Assembly: GCF_005497185.1 (NCBI RefSeq)
Contig: NZ_RJTN01000005.1
Location: forward strand, 62,001 to 126,000
Source of the DNA: Pectobacterium polonicum
Lineage (GTDB): Bacteria > Pseudomonadota > Gammaproteobacteria > Enterobacterales > Enterobacteriaceae
DNA: 64,000 nt
Reading direction: 5' to 3'
Shown here: positions 9,198 to 17,896 of the stretch, piece by piece
Numbering within the stretch: position 1 is the first letter of the stretch
How the letters are laid out: every line of letters starts with the position of its first letter
Notes under the pieces: generated by a model
What the model saw: the letters and a program-made list of their open reading frames with translations, nothing else
Told to the model about the DNA's origin: nothing
Database searches by the model: none
Translations under genes and position numbers: made by a program

Positions 9198-9280
9198 GCC
9201 ACTGCTTTTCTTTGATTCCCCTTATTGAGGAAGCCCATCGTTCCCGCCTTTGAGGTTCAAGAACGATGGGCGTTTTCTTT
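9198..9280 (+). ncRNA. rybB: Small regulatory RNA RybB
   Basis: Hfq-dependent envelope-stress sRNA that represses outer-membrane porin mRNAs. The 5' end GCCACTGCTTTTCTTTGAT matches from memory the invariant seed of enterobacterial RybB. Further on, a middle part differs from E. coli, then a terminator hairpin CCCATCGTT / AACGATGGG (9234-9242 and 9261-9269) with a loop containing GAGGTTCAAG and a T-rich tail. Length about 80 nt, as expected. Location right after ybjL also agrees with E. coli, where rybB neighbours ybjL. Nothing protein-coding is present in the interval. Confidence 0.93.
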
Positions 9281-9427
9281 TCTGCTTAACTCGTCATATT
9301 GCAAATCGCATGCGCGTTGCACTGTTCAAAACGTTAACGTTTTGTCCTAAAATTTGAATTATTTAGAGTATACCTCTTCCTTATTTCTCGATATCCCCCC
9401 ATCTGGTATCACATTCACTTCGTTTTT

Positions 9428-9443
9428 TGTTATCAAAATAACA
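9428..9443. promoter_or_regulatory. DeoR operator upstream of deoC
   Basis: TGTTA-N6-TAACA, with the same half-sites and spacing as the E. coli DeoR operator TGTTAGAATTCTAACA. The symmetry extends to 9-bp arms, TTTTGTTAT / ATAACAAAA (9425-9446). A second half-site TTGTTAT lies at 9457-9463. The deoR gene is the second gene downstream, so the circuit would be autoregulatory. Confidence 0.75.
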
Positions 9444-9468
9444 AAATTTAATTGCATTGTTATTTTTG

Positions 9469-9496
9469 TGACATTAAAAGCATTGAGTGTCATAAT
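9469..9496 (+). promoter_or_regulatory. Candidate sigma-70 promoter of deoC-deoR
   Basis: TGACAT (9469-9474) and CATAAT (9491-9496) with a 16-bp spacer, 40 bp before deoC and just downstream of the DeoR palindrome. A TGTGA sequence overlapping the -35 box at 9467-9471 could be half of a CRP site. Confidence 0.5.
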
Positions 9497-9536
9497 CATC
9501 GCATCTGATTTTTATCGACATCACTAAGGATTCGCT

Positions 9537-10205
9537 ATGACTGACTATGCACGCTATATCGACCACACACTGCTGGCAGCCAATGCCACAGAACAGCAAA
9601 TCATCACGCTGTGCGATGAAGCGATAGCACATCATTTTTATGCCGTCTGTGTTAATTCCGGTTACGTTCCCTTAGTCGCTGAGAAACTGAAAGGATCGGC
9701 GGTGCACGTGTGCTCCGTTATCGGTTTTCCTCTTGGGGCAGGTCTGACTTCCAGCAAGGCTTTTGAAGCCAAGGCTGCCATTGACGCCGGCGCTCAGGAA
9801 ATCGACATGGTGATTAACGTCGGCTGGCTGAAAAGCGGCAAGAGTGACGCTGTCAAAGCAGATATTCAGGCAGTGCGTGAGGTTTGCGCCGCTATACCGT
9901 TGAAGGTAATATTGGAAACCTGTCTGCTTGATGACGAACAAATTGTGCAGGTGTGTGAAATGTGCCGTCAGTTGGATGTCGCGTTCGTCAAAACCTCTAC
10001 CGGTTTCAGTACCGGCGGCGCGCGTGAAGAACATGTTCGACTGATGCGCAACACCGTCGGCAGTGAAATGGGTGTAAAAGCATCCGGCGCGGTTCGCGAT
10101 CGCCAAACAGCACAACGCATGATTGAAGCTGGTGCCACCCGTATCGGCACGAGTTCAGGCGTTGCTATCGTTTCAGGTGATGCTGCCGCAGCAGGAAACT
10201 ACTAA
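9537..10205 (+). CDS. deoC: Deoxyribose-phosphate aldolase
   Basis: Cytoplasmic class I aldolase that cleaves 2-deoxyribose 5-phosphate to acetaldehyde and glyceraldehyde 3-phosphate in deoxynucleoside catabolism. At 222 residues it is the short, Bacillus-like form rather than the 259-residue E. coli enzyme. The Schiff-base lysine is K152 in [13 protein letters not shown]; the proton-relay pair is D90 (EIDMVINVG) and K181 (VKASGAVRD). Here it forms a two-gene unit with deoR (31 bp gap) instead of heading a deoCABD operon, and an operator for DeoR lies upstream. Whether another deoC exists elsewhere in the genome cannot be seen. Confidence 0.95.
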   Translation: MTDYARYIDHTLLAANATEQQIITLCDEAIAHHFYAVCVNSGYVPLVAEKLKGSAVHVCSVIGFPLGAGLTSSKAFEAKAAIDAGAQEIDMVINVGWLKSGKSDAVKADIQAVREVCAAIPLKVILETCLLDDEQIVQVCEMCRQLDVAFVKTSTGFSTGGAREEHVRLMRNTVGSEMGVKASGAVRDRQTAQRMIEAGATRIGTSSGVAIVSGDAAAAGNY

Positions 10206-10236
10206 CAACAAAAATAGCTTATTAGCAGGGAATTTT

Positions 10237-11010
10237 ATGGAAACGCGGCGCGACGAACGAATCGGCAGACTGGCTCAGGCATTAAAGAAAACCGATAAAC
10301 TCCATCTTAAAGACGCCGCACAGCTACTCGGCGTATCTGAGATGACCGTGCGCCGCGATCTGAATGCAGATTCCACCAGCGTGATGCTGCTCGGTGGTTA
10401 CGTTGTCAGCGATCTGAAGAATAACGGCACCACTCACTATTTTGTTTCCGACCAACAGACCAAACACGTAAAAGAAAAGCAGGCTATCGGTGTCGCCGCT
10501 TCCCATCTGGTCGAGGTAAACGATACCGTTTTTTTCGATTGTGGCACCACCATTCCCTTCATCATTGATGCGATACCTGATGAGCTACCTTTTACCGCGA
10601 TCTGCTACTCTCTGAACACCTTTTTAGCACTACAGGAAAAAAAGGCGTGTAGAGTGATTTTATGCAGCGGGGAATACCATCCAGATAACGCGATCTTCAC
10701 CCCGCTCAACCAGCGCAGCGAACTGGACAACATCTGCCCGAATACAGCGTTTATTTCTGCGGCGGGTATTGAGCTTAACGCGGGAGCAACCTGCTTTAAC
10801 TTTGCCGAACTGGGCATGAAACAACGCGCGATGGCGACTGCACAGCGAATTATTATTGTGGCAGATAGCAGTAAGTTCGGTCAGATAAAGCGTGCCTGTA
10901 TTGGCCCGATGACGCTGTTTGATACGGTCATTTCCAACAGCGCCCCAGACGAACAGTACCTACGCTATTTCTCCAACAACGGCATTCAGTTCATCCACTC
11001 AGGGGATTAA
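10237..11010 (+). CDS. deoR: Deoxyribose operon repressor DeoR
   Basis: DeoR-family repressor of nucleoside catabolism; the family inducer in E. coli is deoxyribose 5-phosphate. 257 residues from ATG 10237 (E. coli 252), chosen over an upstream in-frame start inside deoC because [12 protein letters not shown] aligns with E. coli METRREERIGQL and an AGGG site is placed well. The N-terminal helix-turn-helix is [21 protein letters not shown] (about residues 22-42, listed in two parts of the [13 protein letters not shown] and SEMTVRRDL). The sugar-phosphate-binding domain has [15 protein letters not shown] and [11 protein letters not shown]. It overlaps the convergent dacC stop by 4 bp. Confidence 0.95.
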   Translation: METRRDERIGRLAQALKKTDKLHLKDAAQLLGVSEMTVRRDLNADSTSVMLLGGYVVSDLKNNGTTHYFVSDQQTKHVKEKQAIGVAASHLVEVNDTVFFDCGTTIPFIIDAIPDELPFTAICYSLNTFLALQEKKACRVILCSGEYHPDNAIFTPLNQRSELDNICPNTAFISAAGIELNAGATCFNFAELGMKQRAMATAQRIIIVADSSKFGQIKRACIGPMTLFDTVISNSAPDEQYLRYFSNNGIQFIHSGD

Positions 11011-12212
11011 CTGAATAACCCACCGAACCACTGTTGCACCTTCATCATCACCGTATCCCAAAGGCGGCTAAAGAAACCCGCCTCGGGGATATCATCCATC
11101 GCCACCAGTTGGCGCTGTCCGATACTTTTTCCGTCCAGTTGGAAATCGATGGTGCCGACCACCTGATTCTTAGTAAGCGGTGCAGAAAGCTGCGGTTGAT
11201 TCAGCGTGAAACTGGCTTTTAGGTTCTTCATCTGCCCTTTTGGGATGGTCAGCGCGGCATCCTGCGCCACACCCAGCCGTGCCTCTTTCTCCGTGCCAAA
11301 CCACACCCGTTGCGTAGTAAAAGGCGCATCCGCCTTGATAGGGGTTACCGTTTCAAAAAAGCGGAAACCCCATGTGAGCAGCTTTTCGCTTTCACGAAAA
11401 CGAATGGCATCCGTTTGCGCCCCTAGCACCACAGAAATCAGGCGCATATTGCCTTCCGTCGCCGATGCCACCAGATTGTGTCCCGCCCCGTTGGTATGGC
11501 CTGTTTTTACGCCGTCCACATTCAGATTGGTGCTCCACAGCAGACGGTTACGGTTAGGCTGGCGAATGTTATTGAAGGTGAACTCTTTTTCCTTGTGCAA
11601 CGCGTACTCTTCTGGCACATCTCGGATCAGCGCCTGCCCTAACAGCGCCATATCGCGCGCGGTGCTGTACTGCCCTACCGCATCAAGACCATGCACGGTA
11701 AGGAAATGCGTATTTGTCAGGTTAAGTGCTTTCGCATAATTGTTCATCAGGCTGACAAACGCATCCTGACTGCCCGCCACATAATCCGCTAGCGCGATGC
11801 TGGCATCATTACCTGACTGAATGACAATGCCTTTATTTAACTCAGAAACGGGAATGCGATCGCCCGGCTTAAGGAACATCAGCGACGATCCACGCAGCGC
11901 TGGGTTACCGGTTGCCCAGGCATCTTTTCCGACGGTCACTTCATCCGTCGGGCGAATTTTACCGGATTTTATCGCCTGCCCAATCACATAGCTCGCCATG
12001 ATTTTGGTCAGGCTGGCAGGATCAAGGCGTTCATCGGCGTTGCTCTCCGCCAGCACTTTACCGCTGTGGTGATCGATCAGGATAAAGGCTTTGGCGTCAA
12101 TCTGCGGCACCGCAGGCAACTGTTCCGCATAGGTAAATGGCACCAAGCCAACAAGCAATACCGTACCTACAGAGAAAGACGTGAGTCTGGTCAGGAAAGG
12201 AGTTGTTTTCAT
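11007..12212 (-). CDS. dacC: D-alanyl-D-alanine carboxypeptidase DacC (PBP6 type)
   Basis: Low-molecular-mass penicillin-binding protein that trims the terminal D-Ala from peptidoglycan stem peptides in the periplasm. 401 residues with a Sec signal peptide cut near residue 29 (TYA-EQ). All three active-site motifs are present: SLTK with nucleophile S67, SGN at 133-135 and KTG at 236-238. The C-terminal [19 protein letters not shown] is the amphipathic membrane anchor. The dacA/dacC distinction rests on position: convergent with deoR and near gstB and yliI, as for E. coli dacC. No terminator lies between dacC and deoR. Confidence 0.93.
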   Translation of the reverse strand: MKTTPFLTRLTSFSVGTVLLVGLVPFTYAEQLPAVPQIDAKAFILIDHHSGKVLAESNADERLDPASLTKIMASYVIGQAIKSGKIRPTDEVTVGKDAWATGNPALRGSSLMFLKPGDRIPVSELNKGIVIQSGNDASIALADYVAGSQDAFVSLMNNYAKALNLTNTHFLTVHGLDAVGQYSTARDMALLGQALIRDVPEEYALHKEKEFTFNNIRQPNRNRLLWSTNLNVDGVKTGHTNGAGHNLVASATEGNMRLISVVLGAQTDAIRFRESEKLLTWGFRFFETVTPIKADAPFTTQRVWFGTEKEARLGVAQDAALTIPKGQMKNLKASFTLNQPQLSAPLTKNQVVGTIDFQLDGKSIGQRQLVAMDDIPEAGFFSRLWDTVMMKVQQWFGGLFS

Positions 12213-12443
12213 GAGTTCGCCGCAATGTCCATCAGTCGTTAAAAATTCTTAATTTTCAATATTTTTTGAAAACTTTAGTAACATATAAAGGTAACGCGTC
12301 ATCCCTGAGATGAAAACCGTTCATTCTGTAAAGATAGTCAAAGATATGAAAGCTTCTAAAAAAATGCAGATAAAAAAGGGACTTAGGAAAGAGTAAGGAA
12401 TATCTGAAAATACGGGCGGCGAAACCATCAAAAAATAGCAAAT

Positions 12444-12482
12444 GGCACGAGGAGCCATAGCAGTTCACTATTACCTCGTGCC
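12444..12482 (-). terminator. Intrinsic terminator after metI
   Basis: Perfect 9-bp stem GGCACGAGG / CCTCGTGCC around a 21-nt loop, followed on the minus strand by a T-rich tail with TTTTTT. It closes the metQ-metN-metI transcription unit. Confidence 0.7.
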
Positions 12483-12498
12483 TCGCATGACAATACCC

Positions 12499-13158
12499 TC
12501 AGCGGCGTTCGCGCTTATCTGCACGTTTTGATAACCAGTCGCCTAAGGTCTGTACCACCTGCACCAGAATAACCAGCGCAATCACGGTAATCACCATGAC
12601 CTCAGTTTCGTATCGGTAATAACCGAAGCGGATCGCCAAATCACCCACGCCGCCGCCGCCGACAATGCCCGCCATCGCTGAATAGCCGATGAGGCTTACC
12701 AACGTAATTGTCAGACCACGCAGTAGTCCCGCTTTTGCCTCTGGCAGCAGCACGGTGCCGATAATACGCATCGGGCTAGCACCGAATGCTTCCGCTGCTT
12801 CCACGATGCCGGGATCAATTTCACGCAGTGCGCTATCCACCAGACGGGCATAGAATGCGATCGCCGCGACCGACATCGGGACCGCCGCGGCCACTGGACC
12901 AATGGTATTACCCAACAAAATCTGCGTAAGCGGCAACAGCAGCACCAGAAGAATAACGAAGGGAATAGAACGAATGATATTCACCAACACCGTGCCAAAC
13001 AGATAGACGGCGCGGTTTTGCCAGAACAGATTCTTGTCCGTAACGTAAATCAGCAGCCCCAGCGGTAAACCACCGATCACGGCAAACAGCGTGGAGATCC
13101 CTACCATCTGGAACGTTTCACCGAACGCCGCGACCAGATCGATCCATAAATCAGCCAT
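12499..13158 (-). CDS. Methionine-type ABC transporter permease (MetI family)
   Basis: Inner-membrane permease of a MetNIQ-type importer, 219 residues from ATG 13158. A GGAGG site lies 6 nt upstream inside metN, and the start overlaps the metN stop by 8 bp (translational coupling). Five or so hydrophobic segments are visible; the permease EAA loop is EAFGASPMRIIGTVLLPEA. It is only moderately like E. coli MetI (217 residues), so it is a paralogue-type importer; methionine or a related D-/L-amino acid is the expected substrate, but this is inference. Confidence 0.88.
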   Translation of the reverse strand: MADLWIDLVAAFGETFQMVGISTLFAVIGGLPLGLLIYVTDKNLFWQNRAVYLFGTVLVNIIRSIPFVILLVLLLPLTQILLGNTIGPVAAAVPMSVAAIAFYARLVDSALREIDPGIVEAAEAFGASPMRIIGTVLLPEAKAGLLRGLTITLVSLIGYSAMAGIVGGGGVGDLAIRFGYYRYETEVMVITVIALVILVQVVQTLGDWLSKRADKRERR

Positions 13159-14167
13159 GTAACACCTCCACATTCGCCGTTCTTATCTGAATATGCTCCA
13201 CGGCTTGCGCCACTTTTCCGGGATCGGATGGGTGGGTCAATAGTGCCACGAGGATACCTAACGCACGGTTACCGATGTATTCGATCTTACCGTGCAGGAT
13301 ATTGACGGATACGCCGAAGCGCGTCGCAACGTCCGACAGCACGGGTTGCTCCGCCGATTCACCAACGAACAGGATCTTCAATAATGTGCCTTGCAAATCC
13401 ACCAACAAACGCGGCGGCAACGCGAGATCCAGCGTATGAGACACCAGTTGACGTGTAAAGGCGTGCTGCGGCGTAGCGAAGATATCGAATACATCGCCCT
13501 CTTCCACAACCCGGCCTCCCGTCATCACCGCAACCCGATCGCAGACGGCCTTAATCACGCTCATCTCATGAGAAATCAGCACGATGGTAATACCCAGTTT
13601 CTCATTAATCTCTTTCAGTAATGCTAAAATCGCGGCTGATGTTTCTAAATCGAGCGCCGAGGTTGGCTCATCGCACAGCAAAACTTCGGGATCGTTGGCA
13701 ATCGCTCTGGCGATGCCCACACGCTGCTTCTGACCACCGCTGAGCTGAGCCGGATAGGATGACGCTTTATCCGCCAGCCCGACCAGATTCAGAATTTCCG
13801 GCACGCGCACAGAAATTTCCGCGTTGGATTTCCCGGCGGCTTTCAGGCTGAACGCGACGTTTTCTGTCACGGTACGTGTCTGCATCAAATTGAAATGCTG
13901 AAAGATCATGCCGATTTTTTGCCGCTGTTCCCGCAGCGGCTGCCCAGCTAACTCGCTGATGAGCACATCGTTGACGCGCACACGCCCTGACGTCGGGCGC
14001 TGCAAGAGATTAATGGTTCGCAGCAGCGTACTTTTCCCCGCGCCGCTGGTGCCGACAATACCGTAAATGTCTCCGCGCTGGATGTGCAGCGATACGTTGT
14101 CTACCGCACGATTTTCTGGCTGCTTCCCGTGTGAGAAGTCAACGCTTACCCCTTCTAACTGAATCAT
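13151..14167 (-). CDS. Methionine-type ABC transporter ATP-binding protein (MetN family)
   Basis: ATPase of the importer, 338 residues from ATG 14167 (MIQLEGVSVDF aligns with MetN starts; the upstream in-frame ATG at 14239 would read through the hairpin region). Walker A GTSGAGKST at about residues 39-47, signature LSGGQKQRVG, Walker B VLLCDEPTSALD (D/E intact), H-loop LISHEMSV. The C-terminal about 90 residues form the ACT-like NIL domain, which in E. coli MetN binds methionine and causes trans-inhibition. A hairpin separates it from metQ. Confidence 0.9.
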   Translation of the reverse strand: MIQLEGVSVDFSHGKQPENRAVDNVSLHIQRGDIYGIVGTSGAGKSTLLRTINLLQRPTSGRVRVNDVLISELAGQPLREQRQKIGMIFQHFNLMQTRTVTENVAFSLKAAGKSNAEISVRVPEILNLVGLADKASSYPAQLSGGQKQRVGIARAIANDPEVLLCDEPTSALDLETSAAILALLKEINEKLGITIVLISHEMSVIKAVCDRVAVMTGGRVVEEGDVFDIFATPQHAFTRQLVSHTLDLALPPRLLVDLQGTLLKILFVGESAEQPVLSDVATRFGVSVNILHGKIEYIGNRALGILVALLTHPSDPGKVAQAVEHIQIRTANVEVLHG

Positions 14168-14203
14168 TATCCGCAAACTCCTGACCGGGCGGAAAAGAAG
14201 AAA

Positions 14204-14220
14204 GCCGGTCATAGACCGGC
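14204..14220 (-). terminator. Hairpin between metQ and metN (attenuator-like)
   Basis: Perfect 7-bp stem GCCGGTC / GACCGGC with a 3-nt loop, followed on the minus strand by TTTCTTCTTTT. It resembles a partial terminator that would raise binding-protein levels over the membrane components. Confidence 0.65.
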
Positions 14221-14248
14221 CAAAGGATATTCTGTACAACCTGAAGCT

Positions 14249-15094
14249 TTACTGTGCGGGCGCTGGCGTTTTCGCCTGCATCCACTCTGGTTTCTGGAAC
14301 TGGCTATACATCAATGCCGGATCGTTGATCACCGCAGCATACGCAGGTGATTCAACAATCGCTTTGGTATCTTTAACAAATGGCTTATCGAGATCGTCAG
14401 TACGCACGGCAATAATATTTTTTAGGTTCTCATCCAGCGTTTCCAGCTTGATGGCCGATGACAGTTTCATGCCGGATGCCAGCGCAAAATTACCGTTCAC
14501 CAGCGATGCCGTCACGCTATCCAGCGTACGCGGCAGCTGTGCCGCTTCCATCGGTTTGAAAACCAGCCCGCGTGGATTCTCAAGAATATCTTTCTCAGAC
14601 GCTTTGGTCGGATCGATATCAGCCTTAATCGTAATCAACCCCATCGATTGCAGGAAACGCAGACCACGCGCCAGATTGGTGGCATCATTAGAGAGCGTGA
14701 CCACGTCCCCTTTTTTCAGCTCATCCAGCGATGTTATCTTCTTCGAATAAAAGCCCATGCTGGCCGTCGGTACGATAATCAGTGGAGAAATTTTTAACCC
14801 TTTATCAGCGGCAAATTTTTCTAAATAGAGCGTATGCTGGAAAAGGTTGGCATCGATGCTGCCGTTGGCCAACGCCAAATTGGGCTGAACGTAATCACTG
14901 AATTCACGCACCACGACCTTGTAGCCTTTTTTCACCAGCTCAGGTTTGATCGCCAGATTCACCATGTCGCCATAAGGACCAGGTGCCACGCCAAACGTGA
15001 TCGTCTGCGGATCGCTGGTAGCCATCGCCAACTGCATGCCCGCAGCAAGCAGGGTGACACCCAGCGCGGCACGAACAGAATGCGTCAATTTCAT
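14249..15094 (-). CDS. NlpA/MetQ-family substrate-binding protein without a lipobox
   Basis: Periplasmic substrate-binding protein of the NlpA/MetQ family (281 residues): TITFGVAPGPYGDMVNLAI, the YVQPNLALANGSIDANLFQH contact region and TLSNDATNLARGLRFLQ are family hallmarks. It has a signal peptide ending AMA-TS near residue 26 but contains no cysteine there, so it should be a soluble periplasmic protein cleaved by signal peptidase I, unlike the lipoprotein MetQ. First gene of a metQ-metN-metI order, the reverse of E. coli metNIQ. An imperfect inverted repeat (AACTTGCTGTCATT / AATGACAAGTT, 15119-15149) lies just upstream as a possible operator; no MetJ box was recognised. Confidence 0.88.
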   Translation of the reverse strand: MKLTHSVRAALGVTLLAAGMQLAMATSDPQTITFGVAPGPYGDMVNLAIKPELVKKGYKVVVREFSDYVQPNLALANGSIDANLFQHTLYLEKFAADKGLKISPLIIVPTASMGFYSKKITSLDELKKGDVVTLSNDATNLARGLRFLQSMGLITIKADIDPTKASEKDILENPRGLVFKPMEAAQLPRTLDSVTASLVNGNFALASGMKLSSAIKLETLDENLKNIIAVRTDDLDKPFVKDTKAIVESPAYAAVINDPALMYSQFQKPEWMQAKTPAPAQ

Positions 15095-15235
15095 TGTGTA
15101 ACTTTCCTGTCTGAATGTAACTTGCTGTCATTATTAAGAATGACAAGTTAAATCATAAAGACTAAAAAGGCATATCATTATTCTCATCGGCGGTCGCGGA
15201 TAACCGTGCATGACTTAACGAAGAAAGAGGTAGAT

Positions 15236-15853
15236 ATGGTAACGATTTGGGGTCGTGATAATTCGACCAACGTAAAGAAAGTCTTGTGGTGTGCAGAAGA
15301 ACTTGCACTGCCTTATCAACATGTAGCAGTTGGTGGACAATTTGGTCGTAACCATGATGCTGATTATCTGGCGCTGAACCCTAATGGCCTTATTCCCTGC
15401 TTGCAGGACGACGATCTGGTACTGTGGGAATCGAATACCATCGTGCGTTATTTGGCAGCGCAATATGGTCAAGATTCGCTGTACTTTGCCGATGCAGGCA
15501 AGCGAGCAGGTGCCGAAAAGTGGATGGACTGGACAAGCTCGCTTGCGGCTTCTTTCGGCCCGGTGTTCATTAATATGGTACGCATCGCGCCAGAAAAACG
15601 TGATATGGCGTTGATACAGAAAGGCGTCGTTGAATGCGAACGGCTGCTCGGTATTGTCGATGCCGTTCTGGCTAATCAGCCGTGGCTATCCGGCGATCGG
15701 TTTGGCGTTGGCGATATTCCGTTGGGCTGCGTTGTCTACGGCTGGTTGAATATGCCAATTGAACGGCAGGCACATCCTCATCTGGAACGTTGGTATCAGC
15801 AACTCACCGAGCGCCCGGCTTATCAAAAGCACGTTATGATTCCGCTGTCTTAA
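15236..15853 (+). CDS. gstB: Glutathione S-transferase GstB-like
   Basis: Cytoplasmic glutathione S-transferase of 205 residues. E. coli GstB (YliJ) dehalogenates bromoacetate-type compounds. The N-terminal thioredoxin-like domain starts MVTIWGRDNSTNVKKVLW and holds NPNGLIPCL and the glutathione-contacting ESNTIVRYLAAQYG; the helical C-terminal domain ends RWYQQLTERPAYQKHVMIPLS, as in E. coli (RWYQQLTERPA..VVMIPVS). ATG 15236 is chosen because of an AAAGAGG site 6 nt upstream and the alignment. Divergent from metQ and convergent with yliI; the E. coli order yliI-gstB-dacC is kept apart from the inserted met genes. Confidence 0.9.
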   Translation: MVTIWGRDNSTNVKKVLWCAEELALPYQHVAVGGQFGRNHDADYLALNPNGLIPCLQDDDLVLWESNTIVRYLAAQYGQDSLYFADAGKRAGAEKWMDWTSSLAASFGPVFINMVRIAPEKRDMALIQKGVVECERLLGIVDAVLANQPWLSGDRFGVGDIPLGCVVYGWLNMPIERQAHPHLERWYQQLTERPAYQKHVMIPLS

Positions 15854-15902
15854 GCCTAAAAATTTGCATACCAAGGCTGTCGAGCGGTAAGTAACGGTCT
15901 AA

Positions 15903-15922
15903 CAGGCACCTTGCGGTGCCTG
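15903..15922. terminator. Bidirectional hairpin terminator between gstB and yliI
   Basis: Perfect 8-bp stem CAGGCACC / GGTGCCTG with a TTGC loop lies between the convergent gstB and yliI stops. The flanking T tracts are weak on both sides. Confidence 0.55.
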
Positions 15923-15927
15923 ATGCT

Positions 15928-17094
15928 TTACTCCAGTCCGACTTTCAGCAACTTGCCGTTATCGTGATCGGTCAGCAAGTAGAGGTAGCCATCCGGCCCC
16001 AACCTTACGTCACGGATGCGTTCACCGCGGTCGCCCAGCAAGCGCTCTTGGGACGCGACTTTGTCACCATCAAGCGTCAGACGAATCAGGTTCTTTTCTG
16101 CCAACGCACCGATAAAGACTGAATTTTTCCACTGCGGGAAACGCTCGCTATTATAGAACGCCATTCCACTGATGCCCGGTGATTTTTCCCAGTAAAAATC
16201 AGGGTTAACCATCCCTGCGATCTCTTTTCCTTTCGCTTCTGGAATCTTCAGCCCGGAATAGTTAATGCCGTGTGTCGCGATCGGCCAGCCGTAATTTTCA
16301 CCCGCTTTAGGGATGTTGATTTCATCGCCGCCTTTCGGGCCATGCTCATTTTCCCAGAGTACGCCAGACCATGGATTAATCGCTAACCCCTGTGGATTTC
16401 GGTGCCCGTAAGACCAGATTTCCGGCCGTGCGTTAGGCGTATTCACAAACGGGTTATCGGACGGCACCTTGCCATCTGCTGTCAGGCGGACAATCTTGCC
16501 CTGTAACTTATCCAGATCCTGTGCGGTCGGGCGCTCGTTGTTTTCACCCAGTGCAATAAACAGATGCCCTTGTTGATCAAAGGCCAGCTTGCCGCCGAAA
16601 TGGTTGCCCGTCGACAGCTTCGGTTCCTGACGGAAGAAGACCGTGAAATTGTCTAGTCGCTTATTATCTGCGGAAAGTTTGCCATAACCGACAGCGGTGC
16701 CAGCTTTGCCATCACTTCCTTCTTCAGCAAAACTCAGGTAGATGCGCCGATTCTGCGCAAAATCCGGTGATAGTGCGACTTCCAGTAATCCACCCTGTGA
16801 TTTCGCGAAAACCTTCGGTACGCCCGTTATCGGTGCAGACAGCGCGCTGCCCGCTTTCCATAGGCGTAAATTTCCGGCGCGTTCTGTAATCAGAATCCCC
16901 TGCTCTTCTGGTAAAAACGCTAATGACCATGGGTGATCCAGCTTATCCTGTAATTCCGTCACCTTTGGTTCCGCTGCTAATAGCTGGCTGGAAAACAGCA
17001 ACGTTGCGCTAAGCAGCAGCCAGTGTGGCGCAGCAGAAAATCGTTTTAACACAGAGTGTGAAGCAGAATTGCGGGGCATCAAGCAAGCAGGCAT
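15928..17094 (-). CDS. yliI: PQQ-dependent aldose sugar dehydrogenase YliI
   Basis: Periplasmic soluble quinoprotein of the GDH-B/Asd family that oxidises aldoses with pyrroloquinoline quinone. 388 residues from ATG 17094, preceded by GGAGA at a spacing of 8; the longer frame from 17154 has no ribosome site. After a signal peptide ending LLAAEP, landmarks are LDHPWSLAFLP, GGLLEVALSPDF, LSTGNHFGGKLAFD, IWSYGHRNPQGLAINP, ENEHGPKGGDEIN and IRDVRLGPDGYLYLLTD, all collinear with E. coli YliI (371). As in E. coli it lies beside gstB, facing it. Confidence 0.93.
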   Translation of the reverse strand: MPACLMPRNSASHSVLKRFSAAPHWLLLSATLLFSSQLLAAEPKVTELQDKLDHPWSLAFLPEEQGILITERAGNLRLWKAGSALSAPITGVPKVFAKSQGGLLEVALSPDFAQNRRIYLSFAEEGSDGKAGTAVGYGKLSADNKRLDNFTVFFRQEPKLSTGNHFGGKLAFDQQGHLFIALGENNERPTAQDLDKLQGKIVRLTADGKVPSDNPFVNTPNARPEIWSYGHRNPQGLAINPWSGVLWENEHGPKGGDEINIPKAGENYGWPIATHGINYSGLKIPEAKGKEIAGMVNPDFYWEKSPGISGMAFYNSERFPQWKNSVFIGALAEKNLIRLTLDGDKVASQERLLGDRGERIRDVRLGPDGYLYLLTDHDNGKLLKVGLE

Positions 17095-17232
17095 AGCGTT
17101 GTCTCCATCCAACAAAAGTCCTGTAAATTTAGGTGGCAGGCGATGTTTGTGCAAAAAAACGGGGCAAGGTTTACATTTATTGAAGAAATTCAGAGAAACC
17201 AGAAGATAAAGCGGCGGAAATGATAAGTGGGA

Positions 17233-17896
17233 TTATCTCGGCTGAATCATTCTGATTTTGTTTTCATCCCATGACGTCATCACATTTTTGTACAACCACA
17301 TAGGCTGCACGTTATCAAACGACTCCTCGACGATATCAAGAAAGCCATCCGGCGTAGCCTCACCAAGAAACGTTAGCTTAGTCGTTGAATTATCGAAAAA
17401 ATAGGCACGATAGCAAAGTTGTATCATCCCGGAGAGATACCTCAAGCTACGCTGATAACGCCCGAAGACCTTTTCCTTTGGCACACTATGTCCACCTAAC
17501 GCAACACGCTGAGTGATTCGCTCCTCATTGAGTTCAGGATCTGACGTGCAAACATAGTAAAGATAGGGTTTATAGCCACTGTTTCTCGCCGACTTTACAA
17601 AATCGAGATGGCTTTCGTGACTCATCACGGATTCATAGGTGAAAGAAAGTCGATCGCGAATCCAGTCATCTCTTAGACCTAAAGAGATTTTCTGTGCCAG
17701 TCTGGCTGCTAATTCATCTTGCAGCAGCGCTTCATCGACCGTTTCCCCCAGCAATGCCGGTAGATCAATATGTTTTGCAATATCATCGGGGTTAAGATAC
17801 TGCCCTAACGGAACGGGCGTACGTTTCTCTCAATTCTTTAGTTAACGTCGTTTTGCCCGATCCATTCGGGCCCGCAACCAATCTCAAGCTCGGCAA
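17233..17896 (-). pseudogene. Zeta-toxin-like P-loop kinase, frameshifted
   Basis: P-loop NTPase of the zeta-toxin family, broken into two frames. The front part starts at TTG 17896 (AGGGAG site 4 nt upstream) and reads MPSLRLVAGPNGSGKTT, with the Walker A motif at residues 9-16. The frame stops shortly after, but the shifted frame continues LGQYLNPDDIAKHI and then runs intact for 173 residues to 17233. The shift is explained by one extra base in the CCC run (minus strand) at 17815-17817: removing it restores ETYAVPLGQYLNP and a product of about 220 residues. Zeta toxins phosphorylate UDP-N-acetylglucosamine; for this chromosomal branch the substrate is unknown. The start overlaps the upstream small gene by 13 bp. 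A sequencing error cannot be excluded. Confidence 0.8.

Noticed and set aside
10123-10236. Upstream extension of deoR into deoC
   Set aside because: It would overlap deoC in another frame; MET at 10237 aligns with E. coli DeoR and has a ribosome site.
12256-12468. 70-codon frame between dacC and metI on the minus strand
   Set aside because: It covers the metI terminator and the dacC upstream region; no ribosome site or similarity.
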